Below, one piece after another: positions 26,053-35,206 of a stretch of DNA of 55,337 bases (position 1 is the stretch's first letter; every line of letters starts with the position of its first letter). Source of the stretch: Beijerinckiaceae bacterium (lineage in GTDB: Bacteria; Pseudomonadota; Alphaproteobacteria; Rhizobiales; Beijerinckiaceae); assembly GCA_025458025.1 (NCBI GenBank), contig JALOTF010000005.1, positions 1 to 55,337 on the forward strand, written 5' to 3'. The notes beneath the pieces were generated by a model that was given only the letters and a program-made list of their open reading frames with translations, searched no databases and had not been told where the DNA came from. The position numbers were made by a program, and so were the translations under genes.

Positions 26053-27501
26053 TCAGCCTGCGAAGGTGTAGGCGGTTTTCACAGTGGTGAAGAACTCACG
26101 GGCATAGGCGCCCTGTTCGCGCGGGCCGTAGCTGGAGCCCTTCCGGCCGCCAAACGGGACATGATAATCGACGCCCGCTGTCGGCAGGTTCACCATCACC
26201 ATGCCCGCCTCGCTGTTGCGGCGATAATGCGTGGCATGTTTCAGGCTGGTGGTGCATATGCCGGAGGAGAGGCCGAAATCGGTGTCATTCGCCACGGCGA
26301 GCGCCTCGTCATAGTTCTTCACGCGGATTACGCCGGCCACCGGGCCGAAGATTTCCTCGCGGGAAATGCGCATCTGGTTCGTGCATTCCGTGAAGAGTGC
26401 GGGCTGGAGATAATAGCCGGGATTCTCGCGGTTCAGGCGCTCGCCGCCCCAATGGAGTTTCGCGCCTTCGGCCCGGCCGATGGCGATGTAATCCTCATCG
26501 ACCTTGAGCTGTCCCGGATCGACCACTGGGCCGATCTGCGTGCCCGACTTCAGCGCGTCATCCACCACGAGGCCCTGCATGCGCGCGGTGAGCGCGGCGA
26601 CGAACTTGTCATGGATGCCCTCGGTCACGATCAGGCGCGAGGAGGCCGTGCAACGCTGGCCCGTGGAGAAGAACGCGCCGTTCAACGCACAATCGACCGC
26701 GACATCGAGATCGGCGTCATCCAGCACGACGAGCGGGTTCTTGCCGCCCATTTCGAGCTGCACCTTCTTCATCGGGCTGGAGGTGACGCAGGCCGCAGCG
26801 ATGCGCCGCCCCGTCCCCACCGAGCCTGTGAAGGAGATCGCCGTCACATCCTTGTGGTCGAGGATCGCCTGACCGACCACCGAGCCCTTGCCCATGACGA
26901 GGTTGAGCACGCCTTTCGGCAGGCCGGCGCGGTTGAGGATATCCACCAGCATGAAAGCCGAATGCGGCACGAGTTCCGCCGGCTTGATCACCACCGTGTT
27001 GCCATAGGCGAGGGCAGGCGCGAGCTTCCAGGCGGGAATGGCGATCGGGAAGTTCCAAGGCGTGATCATGCCGATGACGCCCAGGGCTTCGCGCGTGACC
27101 TCGATGCCCACACCGGGGCGGATGGAATTCACCACCTCGCCATTGAGGCGCAGGGTTTCGCCGGCGAAGAACGCGAGAATCTGGCCAGCGCGCGTGGCTT
27201 CGCCGATGCCCTCGGCCAGCGTCTTGCCTTCCTCGCGGGAGAGGATACGGCCTAGTTCTTCCTTGCGGGCCATCACCTCGTCGGAGGCCTTCTTCAGCAC
27301 ATCATGACGCATCTGCGGGTTGCTGCGCGACCAGGCGGGGAAGGCAGCCTTCGCGGCAGCCACGGCAGCATCCACATCGGTCTTCGTGCCGCTCGCGAAT
27401 TCGCCGATTACGTCATGGGTGTTCGACGGGTTGATATTCGCCGTCGCCTGGCTCGCTGAAACGCTCTCGCCAGCGATGAAATTTGAAAACTGCACGGTCA
27501 T
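26053..27501 (-). CDS. NAD(P)-dependent aldehyde dehydrogenase, alpha-ketoglutaric semialdehyde type
   Basis: A 482-residue aldehyde dehydrogenase. TPWNFPIAIPAWK, the catalytic Glu in LEMGGKNPLVVLDDAD and the catalytic Cys in FFSTGQRCTASSRLIV are all present. The C-terminal MVMVNLPTAGVDYHVPFGG and the following KGSSYGPREQG are very like 2,5-dioxovalerate (alpha-ketoglutaric semialdehyde) dehydrogenases of sugar-acid catabolism (YcbD/GucD). The ATG at 27501 has a GAGAGGAA site; the frame stays open upstream into the tRNA-Ser region, but that part is not protein-like. No sugar-acid genes flank it, so the pathway is unconfirmed. Confidence 0.88.
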   Translation of the reverse strand: MTVQFSNFIAGESVSASQATANINPSNTHDVIGEFASGTKTDVDAAVAAAKAAFPAWSRSNPQMRHDVLKKASDEVMARKEELGRILSREEGKTLAEGIGEATRAGQILAFFAGETLRLNGEVVNSIRPGVGIEVTREALGVIGMITPWNFPIAIPAWKLAPALAYGNTVVIKPAELVPHSAFMLVDILNRAGLPKGVLNLVMGKGSVVGQAILDHKDVTAISFTGSVGTGRRIAAACVTSSPMKKVQLEMGGKNPLVVLDDADLDVAVDCALNGAFFSTGQRCTASSRLIVTEGIHDKFVAALTARMQGLVVDDALKSGTQIGPVVDPGQLKVDEDYIAIGRAEGAKLHWGGERLNRENPGYYLQPALFTECTNQMRISREEIFGPVAGVIRVKNYDEALAVANDTDFGLSSGICTTSLKHATHYRRNSEAGMVMVNLPTAGVDYHVPFGGRKGSSYGPREQGAYAREFFTTVKTAYTFAG

Positions 27502-27739
27502 GGCTGTTCCTCTCGGGCCGTTCGGCCTCGCCTTGAATTCGGGACGGATTGTTCCCGCATTCGGAGCGATTCCGCCAGTGCTTCGTGACACAACTGCGGA
27601 TGAACGCTGCGGCGCAATGCCCAGCGGCTGGCGGATGGGGTGAGATTCGAACTCCAGTTCTTGTCTCTCTTCGCCCTCCGGACGATGCTCGTCCGGGCGA
27701 AGAGTGAAGACCGTGAGTTCGTCAGGCGGAGCCAGAAAC
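27502..27739. other. Intergenic region with a duplicated tRNA-Ser 3' end and a hairpin
   Basis: This stretch, together with the tRNA and the gap to 27946, is the only gene-poor run above 300 bp. It holds the probable promoter of the aldehyde dehydrogenase, a 27-bp copy of the tRNA-Ser 3' end (27628-27654) and a long hairpin (27667-27685 with 27689-27704, 16 paired bases, 3-nt bulge, 3-nt loop). No protein gene is evident. Confidence 0.7.
27628..27654. repeat. Direct repeat of the tRNA-Ser 3' end (attachment-site-like)
   Basis: The 27-bp sequence starting CTGGCGGATGGGGTGAGATT is identical to 27739-27765, which covers the CCA end, acceptor 3' strand and T-loop of tRNA-Ser. The two copies are 111 bp apart and in the same orientation. 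The rest of the tRNA is absent from this copy, so it is not a second tRNA gene. tRNA 3' ends are the usual targets of integrases, so this may be a scar of an integrated element. Confidence 0.75.
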
Positions 27740-27829
27740 TGGCGGATGGGGTGAGATTCGAACTCACGGTGGGCTTGCACCCACGGCGGTTTTCAAGACC
27801 GCTGCCTTAAACCACTCGGCCACCCATCC
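27740..27829 (-). tRNA. tRNA-Ser (anticodon UGA)
   Basis: Read on the minus strand the gene folds as a 90-nt class II tRNA with encoded CCA. The acceptor stem is GGATGGG/CCCATCC, the D-arm region contains GGCCGAGTGGTTTAAGGC, and the anticodon loop is CTTGAAA with anticodon TGA. A long variable arm (GTGGGTGCAAGCCCAC) follows, then the T-loop GTTCGAATC. Anticodon UGA reads UCN serine codons. Confidence 0.96.
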
Positions 27830-27946
27830 GACTCTGTCTTCGTTGATACATTCGCGCCGGGCTGGCAAGCCCTGCGGCGTTTGGCCCGTGATCCGAAGCG
27901 CAGGTAAACCCGTAACCCGCCCGTTTGCAATGGACGGAGGTTCCTG

Positions 27947-28351
27947 ATGCGCTTGATGTTGATGCTCGCCTTTTCGGCTCTTCTGGTGGCTTCCGCCGCG
28001 CAGGCCAATTCGCCCACTGAAAGCAACAATCTGGTCAGCGGCGAAGAGATGCGCCGGCTCGTGACGCAGAATCGCATTTTCCTCGCCACGCCGTTCGGTG
28101 GTGAACTGCCGCTCACCTATTATGGCGATGGCCGCGTGGATGGTTCGGGGGAGGCGGTCGGTCTCGGCCGTTGGCTCGCCCCGAAGGACAAGGGCCGCTG
28201 GTGGATTGCCGGCAACCAGCTCTGCCAGCAATGGGAGCAGTGGTATGATGGCAAGCGTTTCTGCTTCACGCTGGAAAAAGCCGGCCCGGCTTCCGTGATC
28301 TGGCGGCGGGATGACGGTTATTCTGGCAAGGCGCGACTGGCGCGCCGTTAA
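27947..28351 (+). CDS. Small secreted protein, DUF995-like
   Basis: A 134-residue protein with a clear Sec signal peptide (MRLMLMLAFSALLVASAAQA, cleavage near residue 20). The mature domain carries GRWWIAGNQLCQQWEQWYDG and then KRFCFTL, two Cys likely to form a disulfide. This pattern resembles DUF995-type periplasmic proteins of alphaproteobacteria, with low certainty. The ATG follows a GGAGG site. It stands alone between the tRNA and the RlpA gene. No function can be stated. Confidence 0.75.
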   Translation: MRLMLMLAFSALLVASAAQANSPTESNNLVSGEEMRRLVTQNRIFLATPFGGELPLTYYGDGRVDGSGEAVGLGRWLAPKDKGRWWIAGNQLCQQWEQWYDGKRFCFTLEKAGPASVIWRRDDGYSGKARLARR

Positions 28352-28508
28352 CGATCTGGCAACCGAACAGGCGCTGCGCGCTTGACCGTTGCCCGGAACC
28401 CGCTTACCTCCGGAAAATGAGTAGCAGTTTGGTTAAGTCAAACGGCTGCTTTTTCGTCTTTCAAGTGACGGACCGGCAAGGTCCGGGGCAAGTCGGGGGC
28501 CAGAGCCG

Positions 28509-29612
28509 ATGACGGACAAGCGCAAGCAACCCGCTCGATCTCGCGTGGCGGTGAACCCCGCCTTGATCGGAAAGCTGGGTGCTGCCACCGCTCTCGCCCT
28601 CGTGGTCGCCAATTGCGCGCAAAACCCGCGCAGTGCCAGCAATCACAATTCCCGCGAAATCGGCGCCTTCTCGCACCCGAAATATGGGAAGGCGAGCCCG
28701 CGCGTCGTCGGCCTCGATGAATCGGCACCGAAGGGCGGGGGGCGCTTCCAGATCGGCCGTCCCTATGTGGTGGCCGGCAAGCGCTATGTGCCGCGCGAGA
28801 AGCCGGATGGCTTTTCGCAGACCGGCCACGCCTCTTGGTATGGCATCGCCTTCCACGGTCGGAAGACCGCCAATGGCGAGATCTACGACCGCAACATGAT
28901 TTCCGCCGCGCATCCCACGATGCCGCTGCCTTCTTACGCGCGCGTGACCAACACGCTGAATAATCATTCGATTGTCGTGCGCGTGAATGATCGCGGGCCC
29001 TATCACGGCAACCGCGTGATCGACCTTTCCGAGCGCACCGCCGGCCTGCTTGGCTTCAAGCATATCGGGACGGCGCGTGTCCGCGTGGATTACCTCGGTG
29101 AAGCTTCGCTCGCAGGCTCGGATGACGAGAAGCTCGTCGCATCGCTGCGCACCAATGGCCCGGCCTCGATCCCCGGCCCCCTGCGCTCTGGCCCGACCAT
29201 GGTGGCTTCCGCCGAGCCGGTCGCCAGCGCGGCTCCCCGGCGTGAAGCACCCGCACCCGAGCGCGCGCTCGGTTTCACGGCGCAAGCCCCGGCTCCGGTC
29301 TCTCTGCCGCAATCCTTCTCCAGCGCGCCCGCGCCCGTCCAGGGCGTGATCACCGCGACGCGCTATACGCCTGCGCCGGAACTGCCTGTTCCGCCCGCGC
29401 GGCCTTTCGATCTTGAAACCATCGGTGGCGCTGCGCGCCCGGTCGCTCCGGCGAACCTCTCGCAGAATGGCCAATCCGGCCTGCCCAAGGCATCGCCGAT
29501 CGAGCTTGCGCTGTCGGATACTTCCGGCCTTCTCACGCGCTTCGGCAATGCGGCCAGCGGTGAGCAGCACTGGATCAAGACCCCGCTTCAGTCGATTCCG
29601 GCCGGGCAGTAA
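28509..29612 (+). CDS. rlpA: RlpA-like septal ring lytic transglycosylase family protein, no SPOR domain
   Basis: A 367-residue exported protein. The double-psi beta-barrel RlpA domain spans about residues 105-205 (GHASWYGIAFHGRKTANGEI, then RVNDRGPYHGNRVIDLSERT). These contain the Asp and His residues typical of RlpA transglycosylases that cleave naked glycan strands. A hydrophobic segment near residues 22-37 ends in ANC, which is only a poor lipobox. The last 150 residues are Pro/Ala-rich and low in complexity; the C-terminal SPOR domain of E. coli RlpA is absent. It lies just upstream of a D,D-carboxypeptidase gene, so a cell-wall role fits. Confidence 0.87.
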   Translation: MTDKRKQPARSRVAVNPALIGKLGAATALALVVANCAQNPRSASNHNSREIGAFSHPKYGKASPRVVGLDESAPKGGGRFQIGRPYVVAGKRYVPREKPDGFSQTGHASWYGIAFHGRKTANGEIYDRNMISAAHPTMPLPSYARVTNTLNNHSIVVRVNDRGPYHGNRVIDLSERTAGLLGFKHIGTARVRVDYLGEASLAGSDDEKLVASLRTNGPASIPGPLRSGPTMVASAEPVASAAPRREAPAPERALGFTAQAPAPVSLPQSFSSAPAPVQGVITATRYTPAPELPVPPARPFDLETIGGAARPVAPANLSQNGQSGLPKASPIELALSDTSGLLTRFGNAASGEQHWIKTPLQSIPAGQ

Positions 29613-29701
29613 GCCTCATCCCCGGCAATCTTGCGTTGCGGCTCTCGCAGGGCCGCAGATCGGCGTTGATAAACGCGCGCCCAGGCGTCACAAGGTTGGC
29701 C

Positions 29702-31018
29702 ATGGTGTCGCGCATGGCGTCTCTCGGGTTGGAGCGAAACGGCAGGGCCCGGAAGGGTGTGGCCAGTCTACTGCTGCTTGGTCTCCTGCTTCCCGCGCCT
29801 GTCGGAACCACCTTCGCCCAGAATGCGGATCGCGGTGCCTCCTTCGAAACGACCGCGAAGCAGGCACTGCTGCTCGATTACGAGACGCGGACGGTCCTCT
29901 TCGAGCGCAACGCCGACCAATCCATCCATCCCGCCAGCCTTGCCAAGATCATGACCGCCGCGCTCGCCTTCCGGGAGGTGAAGGAGGGCCGGCTGAAGCC
30001 CGAGCAGGACATGATCGCCTCCACCGATGCCTGGCGTCGCGGGGGGGCCGTGGCCGGTGGGCCGAACATGCTGATCACCCCCAACAAGGTGGTGAAGGTG
30101 GGCGAATTGCTCACCGGCCTTGTTGTCGGCTCGGCCAATGACGCGGCGATCGTGCTCGCGGAGAACATCTCCGGCACCGAGGCGCGCTTCACCGAGGCGA
30201 TGAACGCCCATGCGCGTGACCTCGGCCTTGCGAATACGCACTTTGCGAATGCGACCGGCCTCGGGCCCGGCGACAACCAGCGCACGACCTTGCGGGATAT
30301 GGTCTCTCTCTCGACCTATCTCATTGAGAGATATCCGGAAAGCTATGCGCTTTTCGCCCAGCGCGACATGCCATTCGGGCGCAATCGCCAGCAGAGCCGC
30401 AATCCGCTGCTGACGATGGAGATCGGCGCAGATGGGCTTCTCACCGGCACAACGCCCGAGGGCACGCACCAGCTCGTGGGCTCCGCCGTGCAGGATGGAC
30501 GGCGGCTGATCGTGGCCGTGGCGGGGCTGGAAAGCGTGCAGGAGCGTGCGTTGGAGGCCCGCAAGCTACTCGAATGGGGCTTCCGCCGCTTCGAATTGCG
30601 CTCGCTTTTTCCTGCGGGCACGCGGGTGGGCGAAGCCTCGGTCTATGGCGGGGCCTCCGGTTTCGTGCAGCTGAAAGTCGCGCAGGATCTGCGCCTGCCG
30701 ATCCTCCGCGCGAGCCAGAATCAGGCGAGCTTGCGCGTGGTTTATCGCGGACCTGTGCTCGCGCCCATCGCCGAGGGGCAGGCCATCGCGAAGCTCGAAA
30801 TCCTCGTTGAGAACCGCGTGATCCAGACCGTGCCTCTGATGGCGGCGGAAGCCGTACCGAAGGGCTCGGTGCTGGCGCGTGCGCAGGATGCTGCGCTCGA
30901 ACTCTCGCGGCAGGGTTTCATCAAGGGGTTCCGCTGGCTCGGCGAGAAAATCGGCTTCGGCACGCGCGTGCCGGAGAAGGCGCCCGCGCCCGCGGCGCCC
31001 ACGGCCTCGGCGAGGTGA
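29702..31018 (+). CDS. D-alanyl-D-alanine carboxypeptidase family protein (DacF-like) with altered KTG motif
   Basis: A 438-residue exported protein of the peptidase S11 (PBP5/DacF) family: signal sequence ending TTFAQ, the SxxK motif S79-L-A-K82, the SxN motif S144-A-N146, and a C-terminal PBP5-type beta domain. The third motif, normally KTG, reads L247-T-G249 (DGLLTGTTPEGTHQL; codon CTC at 30440-30442). Loss of this Lys would be expected to weaken activity. The ATG at 29702 has AAGG at good spacing; an earlier in-frame ATG (29636) gives an unlikely long signal. It heads the tmk-holB-metG run, 3 nt before tmk. Confidence 0.88.
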   Translation: MVSRMASLGLERNGRARKGVASLLLLGLLLPAPVGTTFAQNADRGASFETTAKQALLLDYETRTVLFERNADQSIHPASLAKIMTAALAFREVKEGRLKPEQDMIASTDAWRRGGAVAGGPNMLITPNKVVKVGELLTGLVVGSANDAAIVLAENISGTEARFTEAMNAHARDLGLANTHFANATGLGPGDNQRTTLRDMVSLSTYLIERYPESYALFAQRDMPFGRNRQQSRNPLLTMEIGADGLLTGTTPEGTHQLVGSAVQDGRRLIVAVAGLESVQERALEARKLLEWGFRRFELRSLFPAGTRVGEASVYGGASGFVQLKVAQDLRLPILRASQNQASLRVVYRGPVLAPIAEGQAIAKLEILVENRVIQTVPLMAAEAVPKGSVLARAQDAALELSRQGFIKGFRWLGEKIGFGTRVPEKAPAPAAPTASAR

Positions 31019-31021
31019 TCC

Positions 31022-31663
31022 ATGCGCGGTATCTTCATCACCTTCGAGGGCGGGGAAGGGGCGGGTAAATCGACCCAGATCCGCCGCCTCGCGGCCGTTC
31101 TCGAGAGCTATGGCCTCACGGTCACGCTCACGCGTGAGCCGGGCGGCACGCCTCTGGCGGAGGCTATTCGCGGCCTGATCCTCACGCATGAGGCGGCTTC
31201 CGATGAAGGCCTCACGCAGGCCTTGCTCTTCGCGGCGGCGCGACGCGACCATGTGGTGCGCGTGATCCGCCCCGCCTTGTCCGCCGGGCATGTCGTGCTC
31301 TGCGATCGCTTTGCCGATTCCACCCGCGCCTATCAGGGCGGGAAGGTGCCCGATGCCATCCTCGAGCAGGTGATTGCACTGGGCGCGGATGACCTCGTGC
31401 CCGATCTCACGTTCCTGCTCGATGTGACGCCAGAGGTGGGGCTGGAGCGTGCGCGCTCGCGCTTCACCGGCGTGGAAGACACGTTCGAGCGCTCGAATCT
31501 CGCGTTCCACCGCGAGGTGCGCCGCCGTTTCCACGCGATTGCCGCCACCGAGCCGCAGCGCTTCATCGTCATCGATGCCGCCCAGGACGAGGCCTATGTG
31601 GCCGAATCCATCCGCCTCGCCGTGCGGCAGCTGCTGTTCGTTCCGCCGGGGCCGGGCGCGTGA
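31022..31663 (+). CDS. tmk: Thymidylate kinase
   Basis: A 213-residue kinase that phosphorylates dTMP to dTDP. The P-loop is FEGGEGAGKST (residues 8-18), the DR motif is in VLCDRFADSTRAYQGG, and TREPGGTPLAEAIR is the substrate-binding stretch. The length is typical. It starts 3 nt after the carboxypeptidase gene and its stop overlaps the holB start (TGATG), the standard tmk-holB pairing. Confidence 0.96.
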   Translation: MRGIFITFEGGEGAGKSTQIRRLAAVLESYGLTVTLTREPGGTPLAEAIRGLILTHEAASDEGLTQALLFAAARRDHVVRVIRPALSAGHVVLCDRFADSTRAYQGGKVPDAILEQVIALGADDLVPDLTFLLDVTPEVGLERARSRFTGVEDTFERSNLAFHREVRRRFHAIAATEPQRFIVIDAAQDEAYVAESIRLAVRQLLFVPPGPGA

Positions 31664-32763
31664 TGGAACGCGTCGAGTTTCTGCCGCCAGAGCCGGGCGA
31701 GGTGCCAGAAATCGACCGCGTGGCGGGCATCCCGCATCCGCGCGAGATGCTGAGCCTGCTGGGGCAGGAGGCGGCGGAGCGGCAATTCCTGCAAGGCTAC
31801 ACCAGCGGCAAGCTGCATCACGCGTTCCTGCTCGCCGGGCCGGAAGGCAGAGGCAAGGCCACTTTCGCTTATCGCGCCGCGCGATTCCTGTTCGAGGAAG
31901 GGGCGAGTGCCGAGGCCGATGCCTTGTTCGGAGCGGCACAGCCGGAGAGCCTCGCCGTGGCGGCCAGCGCGAAGGCCACGCAGCTCATCGCGCGGGAATC
32001 CCACCCGGATATCGCGGTGCTCAAGCGGCGATACGACCCCAAGAACAAGCGCTTCCGGGCCGAGATCAGCGTTGAGGATACGCGCGAGACGCTGCAATTG
32101 CTCACGAAAACCGCCGCTTTCGGCGGCTGGCGCGTGGTGATTGTCGATGCGGCGGATGATCTCAACACCGCGAGCGCCAATGCGCTGCTAAAGACGCTGG
32201 AAGAGCCGCCGGCGAAGACAGTGTTCTTCCTCGTGGCGCATCAGCCGGGACGCCTGCTGCCGACCATTCGCTCGCGCTGCCAGCGCATCGATTTCGAACC
32301 GCTTTCGGCCGAACATCTCGCGACGCTTCTCCGTGCTTTTGGCCGTCCGGTGCCAGATCTCTCGGCCTTGGAGATCGGCGCGGAGGGTTCCATCCGTCGC
32401 GCCTTGCGCAAAGGCTCGGGCGGGGCCGCGCAGATGACACTTGCGGTCGAGCGCGTGCTCGCGAGCCTGCCGCGGCCGTCGGGAAGGGAGATCGAGGCGG
32501 TTACAGAGCCCTTGCGGGGCGGGGCGGATGGCCTCGAAGCGCTGTCTGACCTGATGGATGAGATTGAGCGCTTCCTCGCCCGCGAGGCTCGCGCAAGGCT
32601 GGCGCTTCCGCAGCCCAACGCGGCAATGGCCGATGTGGCCGAACTCTGGGCGAAGCTCAACGATGAAGCGCGCAAGGTGGAGGCCCTGAACCTTGATCGG
32701 CGCGCCTTTGCCATGCGTGCGCTGGATGAACTCTCGACGCTGGTTTCCGGCGCGCAGCGCTGA
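31663..32763 (+). CDS. holB: DNA polymerase III subunit delta'
   Basis: A 366-residue clamp-loader subunit. [20 protein letters not shown] is the P-loop region and [20 protein letters not shown] the sensor region. The SRC motif is present in [11 protein letters not shown]. The Cys of the zinc module seen in E. coli delta' are not visible, as is common in alphaproteobacterial homologues. The ATG overlaps the tmk stop; a GTG one codon earlier is possible. It lies in the tmk-holB-metG-tatD run. Confidence 0.94.
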   Translation: MERVEFLPPEPGEVPEIDRVAGIPHPREMLSLLGQEAAERQFLQGYTSGKLHHAFLLAGPEGRGKATFAYRAARFLFEEGASAEADALFGAAQPESLAVAASAKATQLIARESHPDIAVLKRRYDPKNKRFRAEISVEDTRETLQLLTKTAAFGGWRVVIVDAADDLNTASANALLKTLEEPPAKTVFFLVAHQPGRLLPTIRSRCQRIDFEPLSAEHLATLLRAFGRPVPDLSALEIGAEGSIRRALRKGSGGAAQMTLAVERVLASLPRPSGREIEAVTEPLRGGADGLEALSDLMDEIERFLAREARARLALPQPNAAMADVAELWAKLNDEARKVEALNLDRRAFAMRALDELSTLVSGAQR

Positions 32764-32831
32764 TAGAGAAACGGGAGGCGCGGGCGAGAAGCCCGAGTCC
32801 CGTTGATTTCACAAGGTTTCGTCGCATCGCC

Positions 32832-34388
32832 ATGGCCCAAGAGCGCTTCTTCCTGACAACCGCGATTTCCTATCCGAACGGCAAGCCGCATCTCGGCCAT
32901 GCCTATGAGCTCATTGCTTCGGATGCGATCGCCCGGTTCATGCGGCTCGACGGCAAGGATGTGTTCTTCCTCACCGGCACCGACGAGCACGGCCTGAAGA
33001 TGGTTCAGACCGCCGAGCGCGAAGGGTTGCCCGTGCGCGCGCTTGCGGATCGCAATGCGCAGGCCTTCCGCGATATGGGCAAAGCGCTCGGCGCCTCGAA
33101 TGACGACTTCATCCGCACCACGGAGGAGCGCCATTACGAGGCTTCACAGGCCATCTGGAAGAAGATGGAAGCGGCGGGCGATATCTATCTTTCCACGCAT
33201 TCCGGCTGGTATTCCGTGCGTGATGAGGCCTATTTCGACGAAAGCGAACTCACCACAGGCGAGGGCGGGCAGAAATTCGCGCCCTCCGGTGCGCCGGTCG
33301 AATGGTCGGAGGTCGACAGCTATTTCTTCCGCCTCTCGAAATATCAGGACAAACTGCTGGACCTCTACAAGGCTCAGCCGAACTTCATCGGCCCGGATAC
33401 GCGCCGCAACGAGGTGGTGAGCTTCGTCTCCAGCGGGCTGAAGGACCTTTCCATCAGCCGCGATACCTTCACATGGGGCGTGCCCGTGCCGGGCAATCCG
33501 AAGCACGTGATGTATGTCTGGGTCGATGCGCTCACGAACTACATCACGGCCTGCGGCTACCCGGATGAGGGTGATCCGCGCTGGAAATACTGGCCGGCCA
33601 GCGTGCACATCATCGGCAAGGATATCGTGCGCTTCCACGCGATCATCTGGCCGGCCATGCTGATGAGCGCGGGCCTGCCCATTCCGCAGCGCGTGTTCGG
33701 CCACGGCTTCCTCACCAACCGCGGCGAGAAAATGTCGAAATCGCTCGGCAACGTGCTCGATCCCGTCGTCATGGCCGAGCAATATGGCGTGGACCAGATC
33801 CGCTATTTCTTCCTGCGCGAGGTGCCGTTCGGGCAGGATGGCAGTTATTCGCACGAGGCGATTGTCGCGCGCATCAATGCCGATCTCGCGAATGATCTCG
33901 GCAATCTCGCGCAGCGCTCGCTCTCGATGGTGAACAAGAATTGCGAGGCGAAAGTGCCCGCAAAGGGCCCGCTTTCGCCCGAAGATGAGGCCATTCTCGC
34001 CTCCGCCTATGGGCTGATCGCGGAATCGCGCGTAGCGATGGGGGATTTCCAGATCCACGCCATGCTCAACGCGATCTGGCGCGTGGTTGCGGATACCAAC
34101 CGTTATTTCGCCGGCCAGGCGCCGTGGGCGCTGAAGAAGACTGACCCTGCGCGCATGGAAACCGTGCTCTGGACCACGGCGGAGGTTCTGCGCGTCGTGG
34201 GTATTCTCATCCAACCGGTCATGCCGGAATCGGGCGCGAAACTCCTCGATTTGCTCGCAGTGCCGGCGGATACGCGCGCCTTTGCGGCTGCCGATGCAGC
34301 GCATCAGCTCGTGCCGGGCACGTCCCTGCCGGAGCCGAAAGGCCTGTTCCCGCGCTATATCGAGCCCGAAGCCGGGCAGGGGGCGTGA
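32832..34388 (+). CDS. metG: Methionyl-tRNA synthetase
   Basis: A 518-residue class I synthetase. The HIGH motif is H20-L-G-H23 ([11 protein letters not shown]), and KMSKS is exact ([10 protein letters not shown], near residue 300). [16 protein letters not shown] and [17 protein letters not shown] are MetRS-typical. The shorter connective insert lacks the paired zinc-knuckle Cys of E. coli MetG, as in the MetRS form common in alphaproteobacteria. No C-terminal EMAP/Trbp111 domain is present. Confidence 0.97.
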   Translation: MAQERFFLTTAISYPNGKPHLGHAYELIASDAIARFMRLDGKDVFFLTGTDEHGLKMVQTAEREGLPVRALADRNAQAFRDMGKALGASNDDFIRTTEERHYEASQAIWKKMEAAGDIYLSTHSGWYSVRDEAYFDESELTTGEGGQKFAPSGAPVEWSEVDSYFFRLSKYQDKLLDLYKAQPNFIGPDTRRNEVVSFVSSGLKDLSISRDTFTWGVPVPGNPKHVMYVWVDALTNYITACGYPDEGDPRWKYWPASVHIIGKDIVRFHAIIWPAMLMSAGLPIPQRVFGHGFLTNRGEKMSKSLGNVLDPVVMAEQYGVDQIRYFFLREVPFGQDGSYSHEAIVARINADLANDLGNLAQRSLSMVNKNCEAKVPAKGPLSPEDEAILASAYGLIAESRVAMGDFQIHAMLNAIWRVVADTNRYFAGQAPWALKKTDPARMETVLWTTAEVLRVVGILIQPVMPESGAKLLDLLAVPADTRAFAAADAAHQLVPGTSLPEPKGLFPRYIEPEAGQGA

Positions 34389-34389
34389 G

Positions 34390-35196
34390 ATGTCCCCGCC
34401 TCGCATCACCGATACGCATTGCCATCTCGATTTCCCGGATTTCGCTGAGGATCTGCCGGGCGTGATCGCGCGCGCCCGCGCGGCTGGTGTGCATCGCATG
34501 GTGACGATCTCGACGCGCGTGAAGAAAGCGGCTGTGTATCAGGGGCTGGCGGAGCGCTTCGAGAATGTCTGGTTCTCGGTCGGCACGCATCCGCATAACG
34601 CCGCTGAGGAGCCAGATGTCACGCTCGACGAGATCATCCGCCTCAGCCAGCACCCGAAATGCGTGGCGATTGGCGAAGCGGGCCTCGATTACCACTACGA
34701 CAAATCCCCGCGTGACCAGCAGGCGGCGTCCTTCCGGCTGCAGATCGCGGCAGCGCGTATCACGGGCCTTCCGCTGGTGATCCATGCCCGCGCGGCGGAT
34801 GAGGATATGATCGCGATTCTCGAGGAGGAGATGGGGAAGGGGGCCTTTGCGGCCATTCTCCATTGCTTCTCCTCCGGCGCGAAACTGGCGCGCATGGGCG
34901 TGAAGCTGGGGCTCTATGTCTCCTTCTCGGGCATTCTCACTTTCAAAAATTCCACGGAAATTCGCGATATCGCAGCCGAAGTGCCGGTGGAGCGCCTGCT
35001 GGTGGAGACCGACGCGCCCTATCTCGCACCGGTGCCGCATCGCGGGAAGACGAACGAGCCGGCTTTCACGGCGCACACCGCTGCCGTGCTCGCCGAAGTG
35101 AAGGGCGTGAGCCTTGAAGCGTTGGCACCCATTCTTGAGGCCAACACCAACCGCATCTTTGCGAAATTGCCGCGCGCGGCGCAGGAAGTGGCATGA
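34390..35196 (+). CDS. TatD family metal-dependent hydrolase
   Basis: A 268-residue TIM-barrel hydrolase. DTHCHLDF gives the first metal-binding pair, IGEAGLDYHY the Glu, PLVIHARAADEDM a further His, LHCFS another, and ETDAPYLAP the Asp. Relatives (YcfH/TatD) are 3'-5' DNA exonucleases or D-aminoacyl-tRNA deacylases. The gene follows metG with a 1-nt gap; the ATG at 34390 begins at the domain edge. The tmk-holB-metG-tatD-MBL order is widely conserved. Confidence 0.93.
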   Translation: MSPPRITDTHCHLDFPDFAEDLPGVIARARAAGVHRMVTISTRVKKAAVYQGLAERFENVWFSVGTHPHNAAEEPDVTLDEIIRLSQHPKCVAIGEAGLDYHYDKSPRDQQAASFRLQIAAARITGLPLVIHARAADEDMIAILEEEMGKGAFAAILHCFSSGAKLARMGVKLGLYVSFSGILTFKNSTEIRDIAAEVPVERLLVETDAPYLAPVPHRGKTNEPAFTAHTAAVLAEVKGVSLEALAPILEANTNRIFAKLPRAAQEVA

Positions 35197-35206
35197 AAGA
35201 CTTGGT

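Noticed and set aside
27628-27654. A second tRNA-Ser gene
   Set aside because: Only the 3' end and T-loop are present; the anticodon and D arms are missing.
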